From Planctomycetales bacterium (GTDB lineage Bacteria > Planctomycetota > Planctomycetia > Planctomycetales > Planctomycetaceae), in the NCBI GenBank assembly GCA_026400835.1, contig JAPLOA010000076.1, positions 186,001-250,000 on the forward strand: a stretch of DNA of 64,000 nt, in the 5' to 3' direction. Positions 10,064 through 19,594 of the stretch are shown one piece after another. Within the stretch, counting starts at the first letter, position 1. Each line of letters opens with the position of its first letter. A model generated the notes under the pieces. The model was not told the DNA's origin and did not search any database. It worked only from the letters and a program-made list of their open reading frames with translations. Position numbers and translations under genes: made by a program.

Positions 10064-10867
10064 ATGTCTTCACGAATCTTCGTGGCTCTGTTCTTCTTCG
10101 CGACCGCTTCCACTGCGTTCGCGCAGGAGACGGAATGGAAGATGGTCTGGAACGATGAATTCGATGGCCCAAAGCTGGACTACAGCAAATGGGAGATCGA
10201 AGTGAACGCATTCGGTGGCGGGAACAACGAACTCCAGATCTACACCGATCGCAGAGAGAATGTGCGCATCGAAGAAGGACGACTCATTCTGCAGGCCAGA
10301 AAAGATAATCACGGAATCGCAGGGACCGTTCGGGTGTACTCGTCAGGCCGCATTCGCAGTAAGAACCGCGGAGACTGGAAGTACGGAAAGTTCGAGATCC
10401 GCGCGAAGCTTCCTGGCGGACAGGGCGTTTGGCCAGCGATCTGGATGTTGCCGACCGACGAAGTTTACGGCACATGGTCGTCCAGTGGGGAAATCGACAT
10501 CGTGGAGTTCAAAGGTCAGGAACCAGGCGTCATCTGGGGGACTCTTCATTACGGCAAACAGTGGCCCGACAATAAACATTCAGGATCACAGTTTCGCAGC
10601 CCGGATGTCGACTTCACTCGCGACTTCCATACGTTTACACTCGAGTGGGAAGAGGGTGTTGTCCGCTGGTTGATTGATGGAAATCTTTACCAGACTCAGA
10701 CCAAATGGGAGTCTGCTGGAGGCAAGTTCCCGGCTCCTTTTGATCAAAACTTTCACATGGTTTTGAACCTCGCTGTAGGTGGCGGTTTTGTCGGCAACCC
10801 GGATGCGTCAACAAAGTTCCCTGCTCAGTTTGAAGTCGACTATGTCCGAGTTTATCAAAAGCCGTAG
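10064..10867 (+). CDS. Secreted glycoside hydrolase family 16 (laminarinase-type)
   Basis: A 267-residue protein starting at the ATG at 10064, preceded by a weak SD (ATAAGG), with a signal peptide ending at AFAQE. GH16 hallmarks are WNDEFDG near the start, GQGVWPAIWMLP, and the catalytic signature GEIDIVE with nucleophile E143, D145 and acid/base E148, then HTFTLEW and LNLAVGG. The order and spacing fit endo-beta-1,3-glucanases (laminarinases); GH16 also includes agarases, porphyranases and carrageenases, so the exact glycan is inferred only. No carbohydrate-binding module is attached. It faces a sulfatase gene tail to tail, which would fit use of algal polysaccharides. Confidence 0.92.
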   Translation: MSSRIFVALFFFATASTAFAQETEWKMVWNDEFDGPKLDYSKWEIEVNAFGGGNNELQIYTDRRENVRIEEGRLILQARKDNHGIAGTVRVYSSGRIRSKNRGDWKYGKFEIRAKLPGGQGVWPAIWMLPTDEVYGTWSSSGEIDIVEFKGQEPGVIWGTLHYGKQWPDNKHSGSQFRSPDVDFTRDFHTFTLEWEEGVVRWLIDGNLYQTQTKWESAGGKFPAPFDQNFHMVLNLAVGGGFVGNPDASTKFPAQFEVDYVRVYQKP

Positions 10868-10904
10868 CCAGTCCTGAGCATGCTCGACAAACAGGCAACT
10901 TCAC

Positions 10905-12599
10905 TCATTCCTTCGCGGATTCTGTCTGTTTGCCGCTGCTCACAAACTCCTGCTCTGTCAGCACCCCATCACCGTTCTTATCGAACCGAGGAAATCGCTT
11001 AGGTGCCTGATCATGATCAGGCTGACCAGCCAGGAATTCCTCGAGAGACAGAGTTGCATCTTTGTTCTTGTCTCGATTACGAAACATCGCGGCACGATCC
11101 TGTGATTTGCCGGGCTTCGCTGCAGCCGCAGCTTTCTGAGCCGAAATTTGCGGGATCGCTTCCCGGTGTTGTGCAAGCAAAGACTTCAGTTTTTCCAGGA
11201 TCTCCGGATGCTGGGCGGCAATGTTCGCTGTCTCCGATGGATCTTTTTCATAGTCATAGAGTTCGTACTCCGCCTCTGACGCATCAGCTCCGGGAACTTT
11301 CCATTCCACCATCCGAAAATGATTTGTCCGGATCGCTCGCCCCAGCCGTTCACCTCGCGGATAGACATGAATCACGCTCTCACGAGTCTGCACATCCGGA
11401 GATTTCAGGGTTGCTGCCGCGCTCAATCCATCCAACCCGTCTCGAGCAGGTAATCCTGCAAGCTCAGACAGCGTCGGGTAAACGTCAACGGTTTCAATGA
11501 GAGAGCGAGATTTCTGACCGGCTGCACATCCGGGCGACGAAATGATCAGAGGAATTCGAGTCGCCTGTTCATAATTCGTATGCTTGCACCACATTCCATG
11601 ATCGCCCAGATGCCAGCCGTGATCACCCCAGAGCACAACGATCGTGTTGCTTCTGGCCCCCGTTGCATCCAGCGCGTCGAGAATTCTTCCGATCTGCGCA
11701 TCGGTATAACTTGTCGCGGCATAGTATCCATGGATCAGCCGTCGAGTGTCCTGCTCCGAAATCGCGCCTTCTCGCGGCATGTCACTGTATTGGCGTAATT
11801 CACCACCAAACTGTGGTGCGTAGCTCGGCGCGTTTTCTGGAACATCAGCAACCTGAGGCATGGGGACGGTCTTCGGATCGTAGAGATCCCAATACTTCTT
11901 CGGCGCCACGAATGGCAGGTGTGGCTTCAGAAAGCCGCATGCGATAAAGAACGGCTGATCCTTGTTCTCAGCGGCCGCCTTGATTCTTGCAGCAGCCTCG
12001 ACGGCAATCTGTCCATCGCCATAGGCATCATCCGCGACATCTGCCGATTCTGTCGCTGTCCCGCGCGGACCATTGTTGGACGTTCGCCTATTGGCCTGAC
12101 TTGCTGCAAGCTGATACTGCGCTGCTTTTGGTCGCCAGTGCGGAACTGTCCATGATACTTCGTCTTCTGCGTTTCCGTGTCCCACATGAAACACTTTGCC
12201 TAATGCCTGAGTGATATACCCGTGCTGTTGAAAATGCTGGGCGATCGTCACGGCATCCGGTCGGCTACGGCGAAAGTTCGTGGCCAGATCGTAAATGCCA
12301 AGCGACTGAGGTCTCAGGCTGGTCATCAACGCATTACGAGACGGTGAGCAAACCGCCTGATTGCAATAGGCCGACTCAAAGAGCACGCCCTGCCCTGCCA
12401 ATCGATCGATGTTAGGTGTCTTTGCAATCTTGTCGCCATAACAACTCAGCACTGGTTTCAGGTCATCCACGCAAATCAGCAGAACGTTCGGCCGGCGAAC
12501 TGGCTCACTCGCAGGACTGAGGCTTGCCTGACCAATGAACTGCAACGCCAGAGTGAAAACAATAACCAGACAGTGGCGATGCGAACTGATCGATGCCAT
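10905..12599 (-). CDS. Secreted sulfatase (iduronate-2-sulfatase-like) with C-terminal EF-hands
   Basis: A 564-residue protein with a signal peptide (about 1-30). The sulfatase domain starts with the metal-binding RPNVLLICVDDLKP (D45, D46) and carries the formylglycine site CSPSR with C84 as the residue to be converted. The order of motifs and YGDKIAKTPNIDRLA resemble iduronate-2-sulfatase-type enzymes of planctomycetes. Two EF-hand loops lie at the C-terminus (DKNKDATLSLEEF and DKNGDGVLTEQEF), implying calcium binding. The Cys-type site requires a formylglycine-generating enzyme, not encoded here. Convergent with GH16. Substrate is a sulfated glycan by inference. Confidence 0.92.
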   Translation of the reverse strand: MASISSHRHCLVIVFTLALQFIGQASLSPASEPVRRPNVLLICVDDLKPVLSCYGDKIAKTPNIDRLAGQGVLFESAYCNQAVCSPSRNALMTSLRPQSLGIYDLATNFRRSRPDAVTIAQHFQQHGYITQALGKVFHVGHGNAEDEVSWTVPHWRPKAAQYQLAASQANRRTSNNGPRGTATESADVADDAYGDGQIAVEAAARIKAAAENKDQPFFIACGFLKPHLPFVAPKKYWDLYDPKTVPMPQVADVPENAPSYAPQFGGELRQYSDMPREGAISEQDTRRLIHGYYAATSYTDAQIGRILDALDATGARSNTIVVLWGDHGWHLGDHGMWCKHTNYEQATRIPLIISSPGCAAGQKSRSLIETVDVYPTLSELAGLPARDGLDGLSAAATLKSPDVQTRESVIHVYPRGERLGRAIRTNHFRMVEWKVPGADASEAEYELYDYEKDPSETANIAAQHPEILEKLKSLLAQHREAIPQISAQKAAAAAKPGKSQDRAAMFRNRDKNKDATLSLEEFLAGQPDHDQAPKRFPRFDKNGDGVLTEQEFVSSGKQTESAKE

Positions 12600-12717
12600 G
12601 GAAGACTCTTTCGAATGGGCTTTTCAAAAAACGGCAAATCCAGTGAAGCAAGAAACTCAGACACACGCCGCGGATCAACAACATTTCCAGGCGTTAAGTT
12701 TCTCACCCTCACACTAC

Positions 12718-12751
12718 AAAAAAGCCCGGGACGGCGATCCTTCCCGGGCTT
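12718..12751 (-). terminator. Rho-independent terminator of the dehydratase gene
   Basis: A perfect 10-bp stem (12722-12731 with 12742-12751) and 10-base loop, with an A run on the plus strand at 12718-12723 that becomes a U tract on the minus-strand transcript. It lies 27 bases past the ilvD stop codon. Confidence 0.85.
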
Positions 12752-12778
12752 GATCAACTTCGAGTGACTTGCGACCTG

Positions 12779-14464
12779 TCAACTGCATTCCGGATGCAGT
12801 GCCTTGCTGACGCAGCCATGGCTGGCCTGAGCAACCGTCGCTGACCAATCGGCCAGATATCCTCGCTTTACTTCCAGAGGACGACGAGGCGCAAGCTTCG
12901 AACGCCGTGCTGTCATCTCATCATCACTGATGTTGACCGTAATCGAGCCCTTGAGAAGATCGAAGCCGATCAGGTCGCCGTCCTGAACACATCCGATCGG
13001 CCCACCTACAGCAGCCTCTGGAGCACAGTGAACTCCAATCGCCCCGTGAGAGACACCGGACACGCGAGCATCAGAGATGAAGGCGATTTTCCCGTCCAGC
13101 TCCGGAACCGCGAGTGCGGCCGTGGCGATCAGAACTTCTGGCATCCCACTGGCCACTGGTCCCATATTGCGAAGCACAATGACGCTTCCCGGAGTAATCT
13201 TTCGCTGCTCAACAGCACGCACGATATCGCGAGGATCTTCAAAGCAGACTGCCTTGCCCTCAAACTGCGGGTTTTTCATGCTGGAGACTTTGAACACAAT
13301 TCCCTCCGGAGCGAGGTTGCCGAAACAAATCTGCATGTCGGCAAATGGCTTGTAGCAGTTTTCCTTCGTTACGATGAGATCCTGACCGACCGGTGGTTGC
13401 GGAACGTCCTTCAGGTTCTCTGCCATCGTCTTTCCGGTGACAGTCATGCACGATCCGTCAAGCAATCCGCTGTCCAGCAAATGCTTCAGTAGAATTGGCG
13501 TGCCACCAATCTTGTGCAGATCAACCATCGTTCGCAGGCCGCGTGGTGCAAAGCTGCAGAGCACCGGAGTTTCTCGGAAGATCGCCTGAAGATCTCGCAG
13601 AGTAAAGTCCACGCCCGCTTCACGGGCCAGCGCCAGAATATGCAGAACGCCGTTGGTGGAACCTCCTGCCGCGGCAATTGTCACAGCACAGTTCTTGAAG
13701 GCGGCTTTTGTCAGGATATCGCGAGGTCGAAGGTTCAATTTCAGCAGGTTCATGATCGCATGTCCTACCTGACGACATTCCGCCTGCTTCCCGGGATCCA
13801 CAGCCGGGATAGAGCTGCTGGCTGGAAGCATCAAGCCGATAGCTTCCATGGCGAGGCCCCACGTATTAAAGGACGCCGCGATTCCGCAACCGCCCGGTCC
13901 CGGGCAGGCCTTGCGAATAATCTCTTCCGATTCTTCATGCGTCATCGCTCCGACGGAAGCGGCCGCCTGCGAATCGTAAACGTCCAGAATCGTAATATCC
14001 TTGCCCTTATGGCAACCAGGCAGAATACTTCCGCCGCTGACGATTAACCCTGGATAATTTGAGCGAGCCAGGGCCATCGCAAAGCCGGGACCATTCTTGT
14101 CACAATTATGTAACCCGACCATCGCATCGTAGCAATGGGAGGTTACTACACACTCAGCGCTGTTGGCGATCAGGTTGCGAGACGGCAGGCTGGCGTTCCC
14201 GCCTTCATGCCCCTGAGTAATGTTGTCACTGACGCCGGGGGTTCCGAAAGGAAATCCCAGCATCCCAGCTTCACGACATCCTGCGGCAATTTCCTGTGCC
14301 AATGAGTACGCATGAATGTTGCATGTGTTGCCCTCGAGCAGTGGCACGCCAATGCCAACCTGAGGCTTGTTAAAATCGTCGGCTGTCATGCCCACTGCGT
14401 AGTAAAACGCCGTGATACCTTTTTGCCAGCCATGAGTCAGTTTGTTGCTGTTCCAGTTAAGCAT
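12779..14464 (-). CDS. ilvD: Dihydroxy-acid dehydratase-type enzyme (IlvD/Edd family)
   Basis: A 561-residue cytosolic enzyme. IlvD dehydrates 2,3-dihydroxy acids in valine and isoleucine synthesis using an Fe-S cluster. The three expected cluster cysteines are visible: C48 (GNTCN), C121 (HNCDKNGPG) and C193 (PGPGGCG). GHEGGNASLPSR, SGVSHGAIG and GGPIGCVQDGD are other family landmarks. Two segments differ from the classical enzyme: NCDKNGPG in place of NCDKITPG, and GGCGIAASFNTWG in place of the usual ACGGMYTANTM. These may only mark a lineage variant, or a different hydroxy-acid substrate (sugar-acid dehydratases belong to the same family). No other branched-chain genes are nearby. It has its own terminator downstream. 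Confidence 0.85.
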   Translation of the reverse strand: MLNWNSNKLTHGWQKGITAFYYAVGMTADDFNKPQVGIGVPLLEGNTCNIHAYSLAQEIAAGCREAGMLGFPFGTPGVSDNITQGHEGGNASLPSRNLIANSAECVVTSHCYDAMVGLHNCDKNGPGFAMALARSNYPGLIVSGGSILPGCHKGKDITILDVYDSQAAASVGAMTHEESEEIIRKACPGPGGCGIAASFNTWGLAMEAIGLMLPASSSIPAVDPGKQAECRQVGHAIMNLLKLNLRPRDILTKAAFKNCAVTIAAAGGSTNGVLHILALAREAGVDFTLRDLQAIFRETPVLCSFAPRGLRTMVDLHKIGGTPILLKHLLDSGLLDGSCMTVTGKTMAENLKDVPQPPVGQDLIVTKENCYKPFADMQICFGNLAPEGIVFKVSSMKNPQFEGKAVCFEDPRDIVRAVEQRKITPGSVIVLRNMGPVASGMPEVLIATAALAVPELDGKIAFISDARVSGVSHGAIGVHCAPEAAVGGPIGCVQDGDLIGFDLLKGSITVNISDDEMTARRSKLAPRRPLEVKRGYLADWSATVAQASHGCVSKALHPECS

Positions 14465-14618
14465 GGGGTTTAAATCAGTTTGTGAGGATGGGGGCGGAAA
14501 TAGATTAACGAAAACTTATAAGCGGTATTTTAGTGATTTGAAACGACGAGTAGTGCAGAAGCCTTTAAACCACCGGGGTAAACCCCAATGGCGAAAATGA
14601 GTATCTTTTCGTTCGAAA

Positions 14619-15281
14619 CTACTGGCCAATACGTTGGATGCGAATGTTGCGGTAATGAGCTTCTCCGGAAGGACCACCGTGAATCTGAAGAGCAATGAAT
14701 CCCTTTTGTTCGATCGCTTCATCGGCCTCTGTGTAGTCGACCGTTTTGAAATCGTTGATCCACAATTGGATGTGCCTACCTTCGCAAAGAATGCGATACT
14801 TGTTCCAGTCGTCACGTTTCAGCACCTTATTCAGTTCCTCCTTCTTCGGTGCTGCCAGGATCTTGTTGCGTCGTGATTCATCGTACAACGCGCCCCAGTA
14901 ATTCTGGCCAAGGTCAGCCTGATAACCGATCATCTCATGATGATCAGGGATACGCTTACTGCGAAGCTGGACGCCAGCGTTTGTGCCTTCACCAATCAGG
15001 CGAAACTCCAGCGTCAGCTCAAAATCGGAATACTCTTCCTTCGATGACAGAAAGAAGTTGTGAGGAATCTTGTCCTTCAGTTGCCCACCGATGATCGATT
15101 CTTTTTCGACGCGAAATACGGACGTGTCGCCATCCCAGCCTTCCAACGTTTTGCCATCGAAGATTACAGCCGTGGTCGCATCTGATTTCTTTTCTTCAGC
15201 AGCAACCATGGTCAGCGGCGTCAATAACGCTGTCGTCATGCAAACAGATAAGCCAATGGATCGGATCTTCGACGCGATCAT
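14619..15281 (-). CDS. Secreted DUF1080 protein (3-keto-glycoside hydrolase-like)
   Basis: A 220-residue protein with a signal peptide ending near VAAEEK. A single DUF1080 (concanavalin-like) domain fills the rest: FDGKTLEGWDGD near the start, DFELTLEFRL, NAGVQLRS, and a C-terminal IALQIHGGPSGEAHYRNIRI. Some DUF1080 proteins are known to hydrolyse or eliminate 3-keto-glycosides, in pathways that use Gfo/Idh oxidoreductases. The next gene upstream on the same strand (15528-16928) is such an oxidoreductase, although a terminator lies between them, so they are probably separate transcripts. Activity is inferred from family and neighbourhood. Confidence 0.85.
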   Translation of the reverse strand: MIASKIRSIGLSVCMTTALLTPLTMVAAEEKKSDATTAVIFDGKTLEGWDGDTSVFRVEKESIIGGQLKDKIPHNFFLSSKEEYSDFELTLEFRLIGEGTNAGVQLRSKRIPDHHEMIGYQADLGQNYWGALYDESRRNKILAAPKKEELNKVLKRDDWNKYRILCEGRHIQLWINDFKTVDYTEADEAIEQKGFIALQIHGGPSGEAHYRNIRIQRIGQ

Positions 15282-15462
15282 GGAGCACTCCAGTTGTCAG
15301 GAGAAGGTGGAGGGATCAATCGCCGAAGTCTAACGAATGAAGAATTGCGGCGGAACCATCGCCTACCGACGAAAGTTGATCACTTTAAGCGGCTGCCATC
15401 GATCAACAGGCCCAGCCCAGTGGCGACGGACGCAGCCTGAAATCCGTATCCTGGTCAAAACG

Positions 15463-15498
15463 AAAAAGGCCCGGCATCTTTTGCAGAAGCCGGGCCTT
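15463..15498 (-). terminator. Rho-independent terminator of the Gfo/Idh gene
   Basis: A perfect 10-bp GC-rich stem (15466-15475 with 15489-15498), 13-base loop, and an A run at 15463-15467 that gives the U tract on the minus strand. It lies about 30 bases beyond the stop of the Gfo/Idh gene. Confidence 0.85.
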
Positions 15499-15527
15499 CG
15501 ATTCAGTTCAAAGGTGGATGTTGTAAA

Positions 15528-16928
15528 TTACAGTGACCAGCCTTCACGGTATTCGCGCTGAACGTACTGATTCAGTTCTGGCAGGTTTGTGCTGACCAGA
15601 TTCCTGGCATCCCACTCAATACGCTGACCTTCGCCGGCCCGCACTGCGAGGTTACCAACAAGAATTGTCTCGGTCAGACGACCAGCGTAACCGAAGTTGG
15701 ACATCGTACCGGGCTTGTAGTTGCCGCGGCAGGATTCCACGAACTCCCACTTGTTTCGCTCGTCGTTACTGCCCTTGAAAGGAATACGAGGAATGGACTG
15801 ATCTGGCTTCTTGAAGCCCTTGAAGTCCGCATCTGGCAGCAGCGTGTAGGCTGCGCCGTAGTCATTCTCTGACAACAGCATGCCCTTGCTTCCCACAACC
15901 AAAGCCGCACTGGTCTTGCCACCGCCTTTTTTCTGTTCAGCAATACGCTTACGGAAACCTTCCGGCAATTGAGCAATCAGGTCGTCTGATGGCAGACTGC
16001 CACCGTCATACCAGTAGAACTTCGTAGCAGCCAGACCGTTGCGTTCAGGGAATTCGAACATCAGCGTCGTAGCACCAGGGAAGGTTTCGCCTTCAACGAT
16101 GCCTGGGTTCTTGACTGCTGTGACAGCAATTGGATCCCACAGTTCCAGAGCCATCACAGGCATATTCGTTGTATGACAGGCCATGTCGCCCAGAGCACCG
16201 GTTCCGAAGTCGACCCAGCCGCGCCAGTTGAAGGAGTGATAAACGCCTTCTTTGTATGGACGCATTGGGGCAGGACCGATCCACGAATCCCAGTCGAGAA
16301 AATCAGGCACTTTGTCTTCGCCGGCGGGGCGACCAATCCCCTGTGGCCATACCGGACGATTTGTCCAGACGTGCAGTTCAGAGACGGATCCGATCGCACC
16401 CGAGCGAATCACTTCGACAGCTTCACGCAGTCCGTCTTCAGCGGTGCCCTGATTACCCATCTGAGTAACCACACCCGTTTCCGCAGCAACTTCTCGCATG
16501 ATACGAGCTTCGCGGATGGACCAGGTCAGAGGCTTCTGAACATAGACGTGCTTCTTGGCCTTCATCGCCTTGATCGCGGCTGCAGCATGAGTATGGTCCG
16601 GAGTGCTGACACTAACGATGTCAACTTTATCACCGAGCTTGTCCAGCATCTCACGGAAGTCGGTGAACTGTTCGGCCTTGGTGAATTCTTTCGACTTCTT
16701 GGCCAGTGTACGCTTATCGACATCACAGATGCCAACGATTTCCACATCCTGATCGGCGATGTGACTGCTGTCGCTGTCACCTTTACCACCGACTCCAATA
16801 CAGGCGGCCGTCAAACCTTCCAGCGCCGAACGTGTCGGCTTTCCGAATGTCTGTGGAGCAACCCAGAACGCAGTTCCCAATGCGGCAGAACTGCCGAGAA
16901 AACTGCGACGTGATGTCTTTCTTGTCAT
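15528..16928 (-). CDS. TAT-exported Gfo/Idh/MocA-family oxidoreductase
   Basis: A 466-residue protein. Its N-terminus has a twin-arginine signal (SRRSFLG at residues 6-12 followed by a hydrophobic stretch to APQTFG), so it should be folded with its cofactor and exported. A Rossmann fold follows, with the glycine motif IGVGGKG and VEIVGICDVD, then STPDHTHA and the HVYVQKPLTWS segment whose lysine (EKP-type motif) is the usual catalytic or cofactor residue. The C-terminal alpha/beta dimerisation domain includes the short planctomycete-type DUF extension. Family members oxidise or reduce sugars and cyclitols with NAD(P). The preceding DUF1080 gene supports a role in 3-keto-sugar metabolism. Confidence 0.9.
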   Translation of the reverse strand: MTRKTSRRSFLGSSAALGTAFWVAPQTFGKPTRSALEGLTAACIGVGGKGDSDSSHIADQDVEIVGICDVDKRTLAKKSKEFTKAEQFTDFREMLDKLGDKVDIVSVSTPDHTHAAAAIKAMKAKKHVYVQKPLTWSIREARIMREVAAETGVVTQMGNQGTAEDGLREAVEVIRSGAIGSVSELHVWTNRPVWPQGIGRPAGEDKVPDFLDWDSWIGPAPMRPYKEGVYHSFNWRGWVDFGTGALGDMACHTTNMPVMALELWDPIAVTAVKNPGIVEGETFPGATTLMFEFPERNGLAATKFYWYDGGSLPSDDLIAQLPEGFRKRIAEQKKGGGKTSAALVVGSKGMLLSENDYGAAYTLLPDADFKGFKKPDQSIPRIPFKGSNDERNKWEFVESCRGNYKPGTMSNFGYAGRLTETILVGNLAVRAGEGQRIEWDARNLVSTNLPELNQYVQREYREGWSL

Positions 16929-17231
16929 GAGCGTACCTCAGGAAGTCAGTGGGACAAAAAACGGAGGGTTCCGTAGGAAACGCTGACTGCTGGCAGCAAC
17001 CAATGCATTCCACCGGACAAAAAATCGGGCCAGTTGCCCGAACAGAACCAATTACGATAGCAACACCGGGGGAAACAGCAACGATTCGGCCGACTTTCAA
17101 GGCCTTCAGAGTTTCCATCAAATAAAGTCACCCTGATGAACACTTGGGAACGCACACCAGCCCCATTACAAAAAGCGAATCGCGGTTTTCTGCCAGTGGC
17201 AACTCTTCGACAACACTCGGGACAAACTTGA

Positions 17232-18227
17232 ATGGACAACCAAACCCCGCCGGAAGATTCTGATCGATACGCAGCCGAATTGCAGGAGATGCACAATCTT
17301 CAGAATCAGACGTCATCCTGGAGCGGTGTCGTGATGATGCTGGTCGTATCAATGGCGCTCTTTGTCGGGACTGGCTCTGCATCATGGTCACTGGAACATG
17401 CCACGACTTTGATCCTGCTGATGTTGCTTCATGAATCCGGACACTTCGTTGCGATGAAGCTGAGTGGGTATCGCAACCTTAAGATGTTCTTCATTCCTTT
17501 CTTCGGAGCCGCAGTCTCCGGCCGGAGCTACAACATTCCTGGCTGGAAAAAGGCCGTCGTTTCTTTGGCTGGTCCCGTACCGGGAATTCTCTTCGGAACA
17601 GCACTGGGAATCGCGGGCATCGCTCTGAAGATCACATGGATGATCAATGCGGCCGTGCTGTGCCTGATTCTCAACGGCATGAATCTTCTGCCGCTGCTGC
17701 CACTTGATGGCGGACGAGTTGTTCAGGAACTCTTCTTTGCCAGACATTATGCGTTCGATGTGGGCTTCCGAGTTCTGACCGCATGCATCGCAGCCGCCCT
17801 GGCTGTTATGTTTGGCGACTGGTTCTTTGGATTTCTTGGATTCCTGACGGCCATCGGAATTCCGACCGCTCTACGCTCAGGCAGAATCGTCCATGCCTTG
17901 CATAATGAGGGGATCCAGTGTGACTCTGAAACGGACGACATCCCGAAAGAACTGGCCATTCGGATTATGGATGAAGTGAACAGAACCTTCCCGCCTCAGG
18001 GATTAACACCAAAGCTGAAAGCCCAAACCACACTGGGGATCTTCGAATCACTCAACAGCCACGCGCCTGGAATCGGGGCTACCCTCGCGCTCGCCTGGAT
18101 CCATGCGGCGAGCTTCATCGGGGCCTTTGTAATGATCATTGTGCTGATGATTGGTCAGCAAAAGCTCACTTACCCGGATTCTGGCCCCGGCCTGCCCTCT
18201 GAACCAGAATCGGCAGAGAGGCCCTGA
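17232..18227 (+). CDS. Site-2-protease-type (M50) intramembrane metalloprotease
   Basis: A 331-residue polytopic membrane protein. The zinc motif HESGH is at residues 67-71 inside a hydrophobic helix and the second-ligand motif LLPLDGG has D159, the expected pair for M50 peptidases. About six hydrophobic segments are visible, the last at the C-terminus (about 285-310). There is no PDZ domain, unlike RseP, so this is closer to the SpoIVFB/YdiL-like minimal form with a cytoplasmic C-terminal part between 215 and 280. M50 enzymes cleave membrane-embedded substrates in signalling. It is divergent from the Gfo/Idh gene (about 300 bases between) and convergent with a TPR gene. Confidence 0.88.
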   Translation: MDNQTPPEDSDRYAAELQEMHNLQNQTSSWSGVVMMLVVSMALFVGTGSASWSLEHATTLILLMLLHESGHFVAMKLSGYRNLKMFFIPFFGAAVSGRSYNIPGWKKAVVSLAGPVPGILFGTALGIAGIALKITWMINAAVLCLILNGMNLLPLLPLDGGRVVQELFFARHYAFDVGFRVLTACIAAALAVMFGDWFFGFLGFLTAIGIPTALRSGRIVHALHNEGIQCDSETDDIPKELAIRIMDEVNRTFPPQGLTPKLKAQTTLGIFESLNSHAPGIGATLALAWIHAASFIGAFVMIIVLMIGQQKLTYPDSGPGLPSEPESAERP

Positions 18228-18259
18228 CTTCGACCTACCGAGATCTCCAGAAGCCCGTC

Positions 18260-19540
18260 TCAGTTTGCCGGGTTTTCTAAGTCATTTCCGGTCGAATCGC
18301 CAGATATGCTCAGACAGCGAAAATGCAGGGCTCGCATTTTTCTGATCAGCTGATGTCCTCTTTCGCGGTAGCGGTTTGGATCAAGCCGTGCGGCCTCCAG
18401 TGCATGATGCTGGGCCGATGACGTTTCCTGGATATCTTCAAAAAACTGAGCCAGCAGGAAATGAGTGTCCGCGTTCGGATTAATTTCCAGCAGCCTCAGA
18501 TAACAAGCACGAGCCTCACTCAGTCGGCCCAGTCGGCGGTAGCAGTATGCGGATCCCATGGCGACTTGATACGCCTCTGCAGAAGCAGAGGTATCGCCCG
18601 GAGTTGATTTCAGCAGAGTTTCAGCCGTGCCATAAAATCGCATCGCCGATTTCCAGTCGTGTTTGTTTTCATGCATCGTTCCCAGCAGGCTGCATGCTTC
18701 AACGCTGTTGGTCGTTTCTGATTTTTCGATCAGTATGTTAATTGCGTCATTCGTATGACCCAGCATCGCGAGCACGCGTGCTCGCTGGAGTTGTTGGTTG
18801 AAGGAAGCCGTTGCGGGAGGTTCAGTGCTGGCCTGCCGGTTCAGCGAATCGATCTCTCGGTCCAGTTCGGACTGCTCGCGTCGCAGAAGGTGTCCGTCTT
18901 TCCGAATCGTTGGGTCCAGAATCAGCATCCGTCTGAGCAGCAAGCTGGCTTCTCCCAGCCTTGATTGCTGACGAAGACTAAGGTACTGCTCTGAATCATG
19001 ACGACCTCGAGCGTCGATATAAATCCGAGGGACCAAAGCCAGCACTATCAGGCAACAGGCTGCTCGCAGGATGCTTGTCGGGAGATCATTCCTGCGATGT
19101 TCATCAGAAGCGTTGATCACGGATTGCGTAACCAAAGTCGCACCGAAAGTGATGCAGAATGATGTGACGAGGCGGCTGAACCCCGCAAATGCAGCCAGCT
19201 CATCGACACGCCCGGCCGTCTCCTGAAACCTGAAAAAGAGATTCCAGGCGATTGTCCATAACAGAGCAGCCAACAGGCGGCATGAAATTTTTGTCAATCG
19301 CTTTTGCAGCAGATGCCCCAACACCCACGCTACAGGCGCGGTGCTCAGCAGGCAGACCACCGCCACGTCACGGTAGACGAATGGCAATAAGATGGCACCA
19401 ACCGGCTGGCCAACGGGAAGTGATCCGTCGTGGATTCCAATCAGAGCAGCCAGAACACCGATTGTGCCCAGCAACAAGGGAACACGAACAACAGATTCTC
19501 GGATTGATTCCGTACTTTGATGCATAACCAAGTTGGTCAA
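18260..19540 (-). CDS. Membrane protein with C-terminal TPR repeats
   Basis: A 426-residue protein. The first 190 residues contain about five hydrophobic segments. The C-terminal half has helical TPR-like repeats (for example ACSLLGTMHENKHDWKSAMRFYG and YCYRRLGRLSEARACYLRLLEINP), suggesting a soluble protein-binding domain. It is the last gene of a leftward group that starts with a DUF1559 gene at 22215; 54 bases separate it from the gene upstream. No catalytic motif is seen and I do not recognise a named family beyond TPR. It may act as an assembly platform for the neighbouring envelope proteins. Confidence 0.65.
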   Translation of the reverse strand: MTNLVMHQSTESIRESVVRVPLLLGTIGVLAALIGIHDGSLPVGQPVGAILLPFVYRDVAVVCLLSTAPVAWVLGHLLQKRLTKISCRLLAALLWTIAWNLFFRFQETAGRVDELAAFAGFSRLVTSFCITFGATLVTQSVINASDEHRRNDLPTSILRAACCLIVLALVPRIYIDARGRHDSEQYLSLRQQSRLGEASLLLRRMLILDPTIRKDGHLLRREQSELDREIDSLNRQASTEPPATASFNQQLQRARVLAMLGHTNDAINILIEKSETTNSVEACSLLGTMHENKHDWKSAMRFYGTAETLLKSTPGDTSASAEAYQVAMGSAYCYRRLGRLSEARACYLRLLEINPNADTHFLLAQFFEDIQETSSAQHHALEAARLDPNRYRERGHQLIRKMRALHFRCLSISGDSTGNDLENPAN

Positions 19541-19594
19541 CAGCGAATAGAATGCAGCGGCATGTGGACAGCAAGTTCATACTCAGGAATCAGG

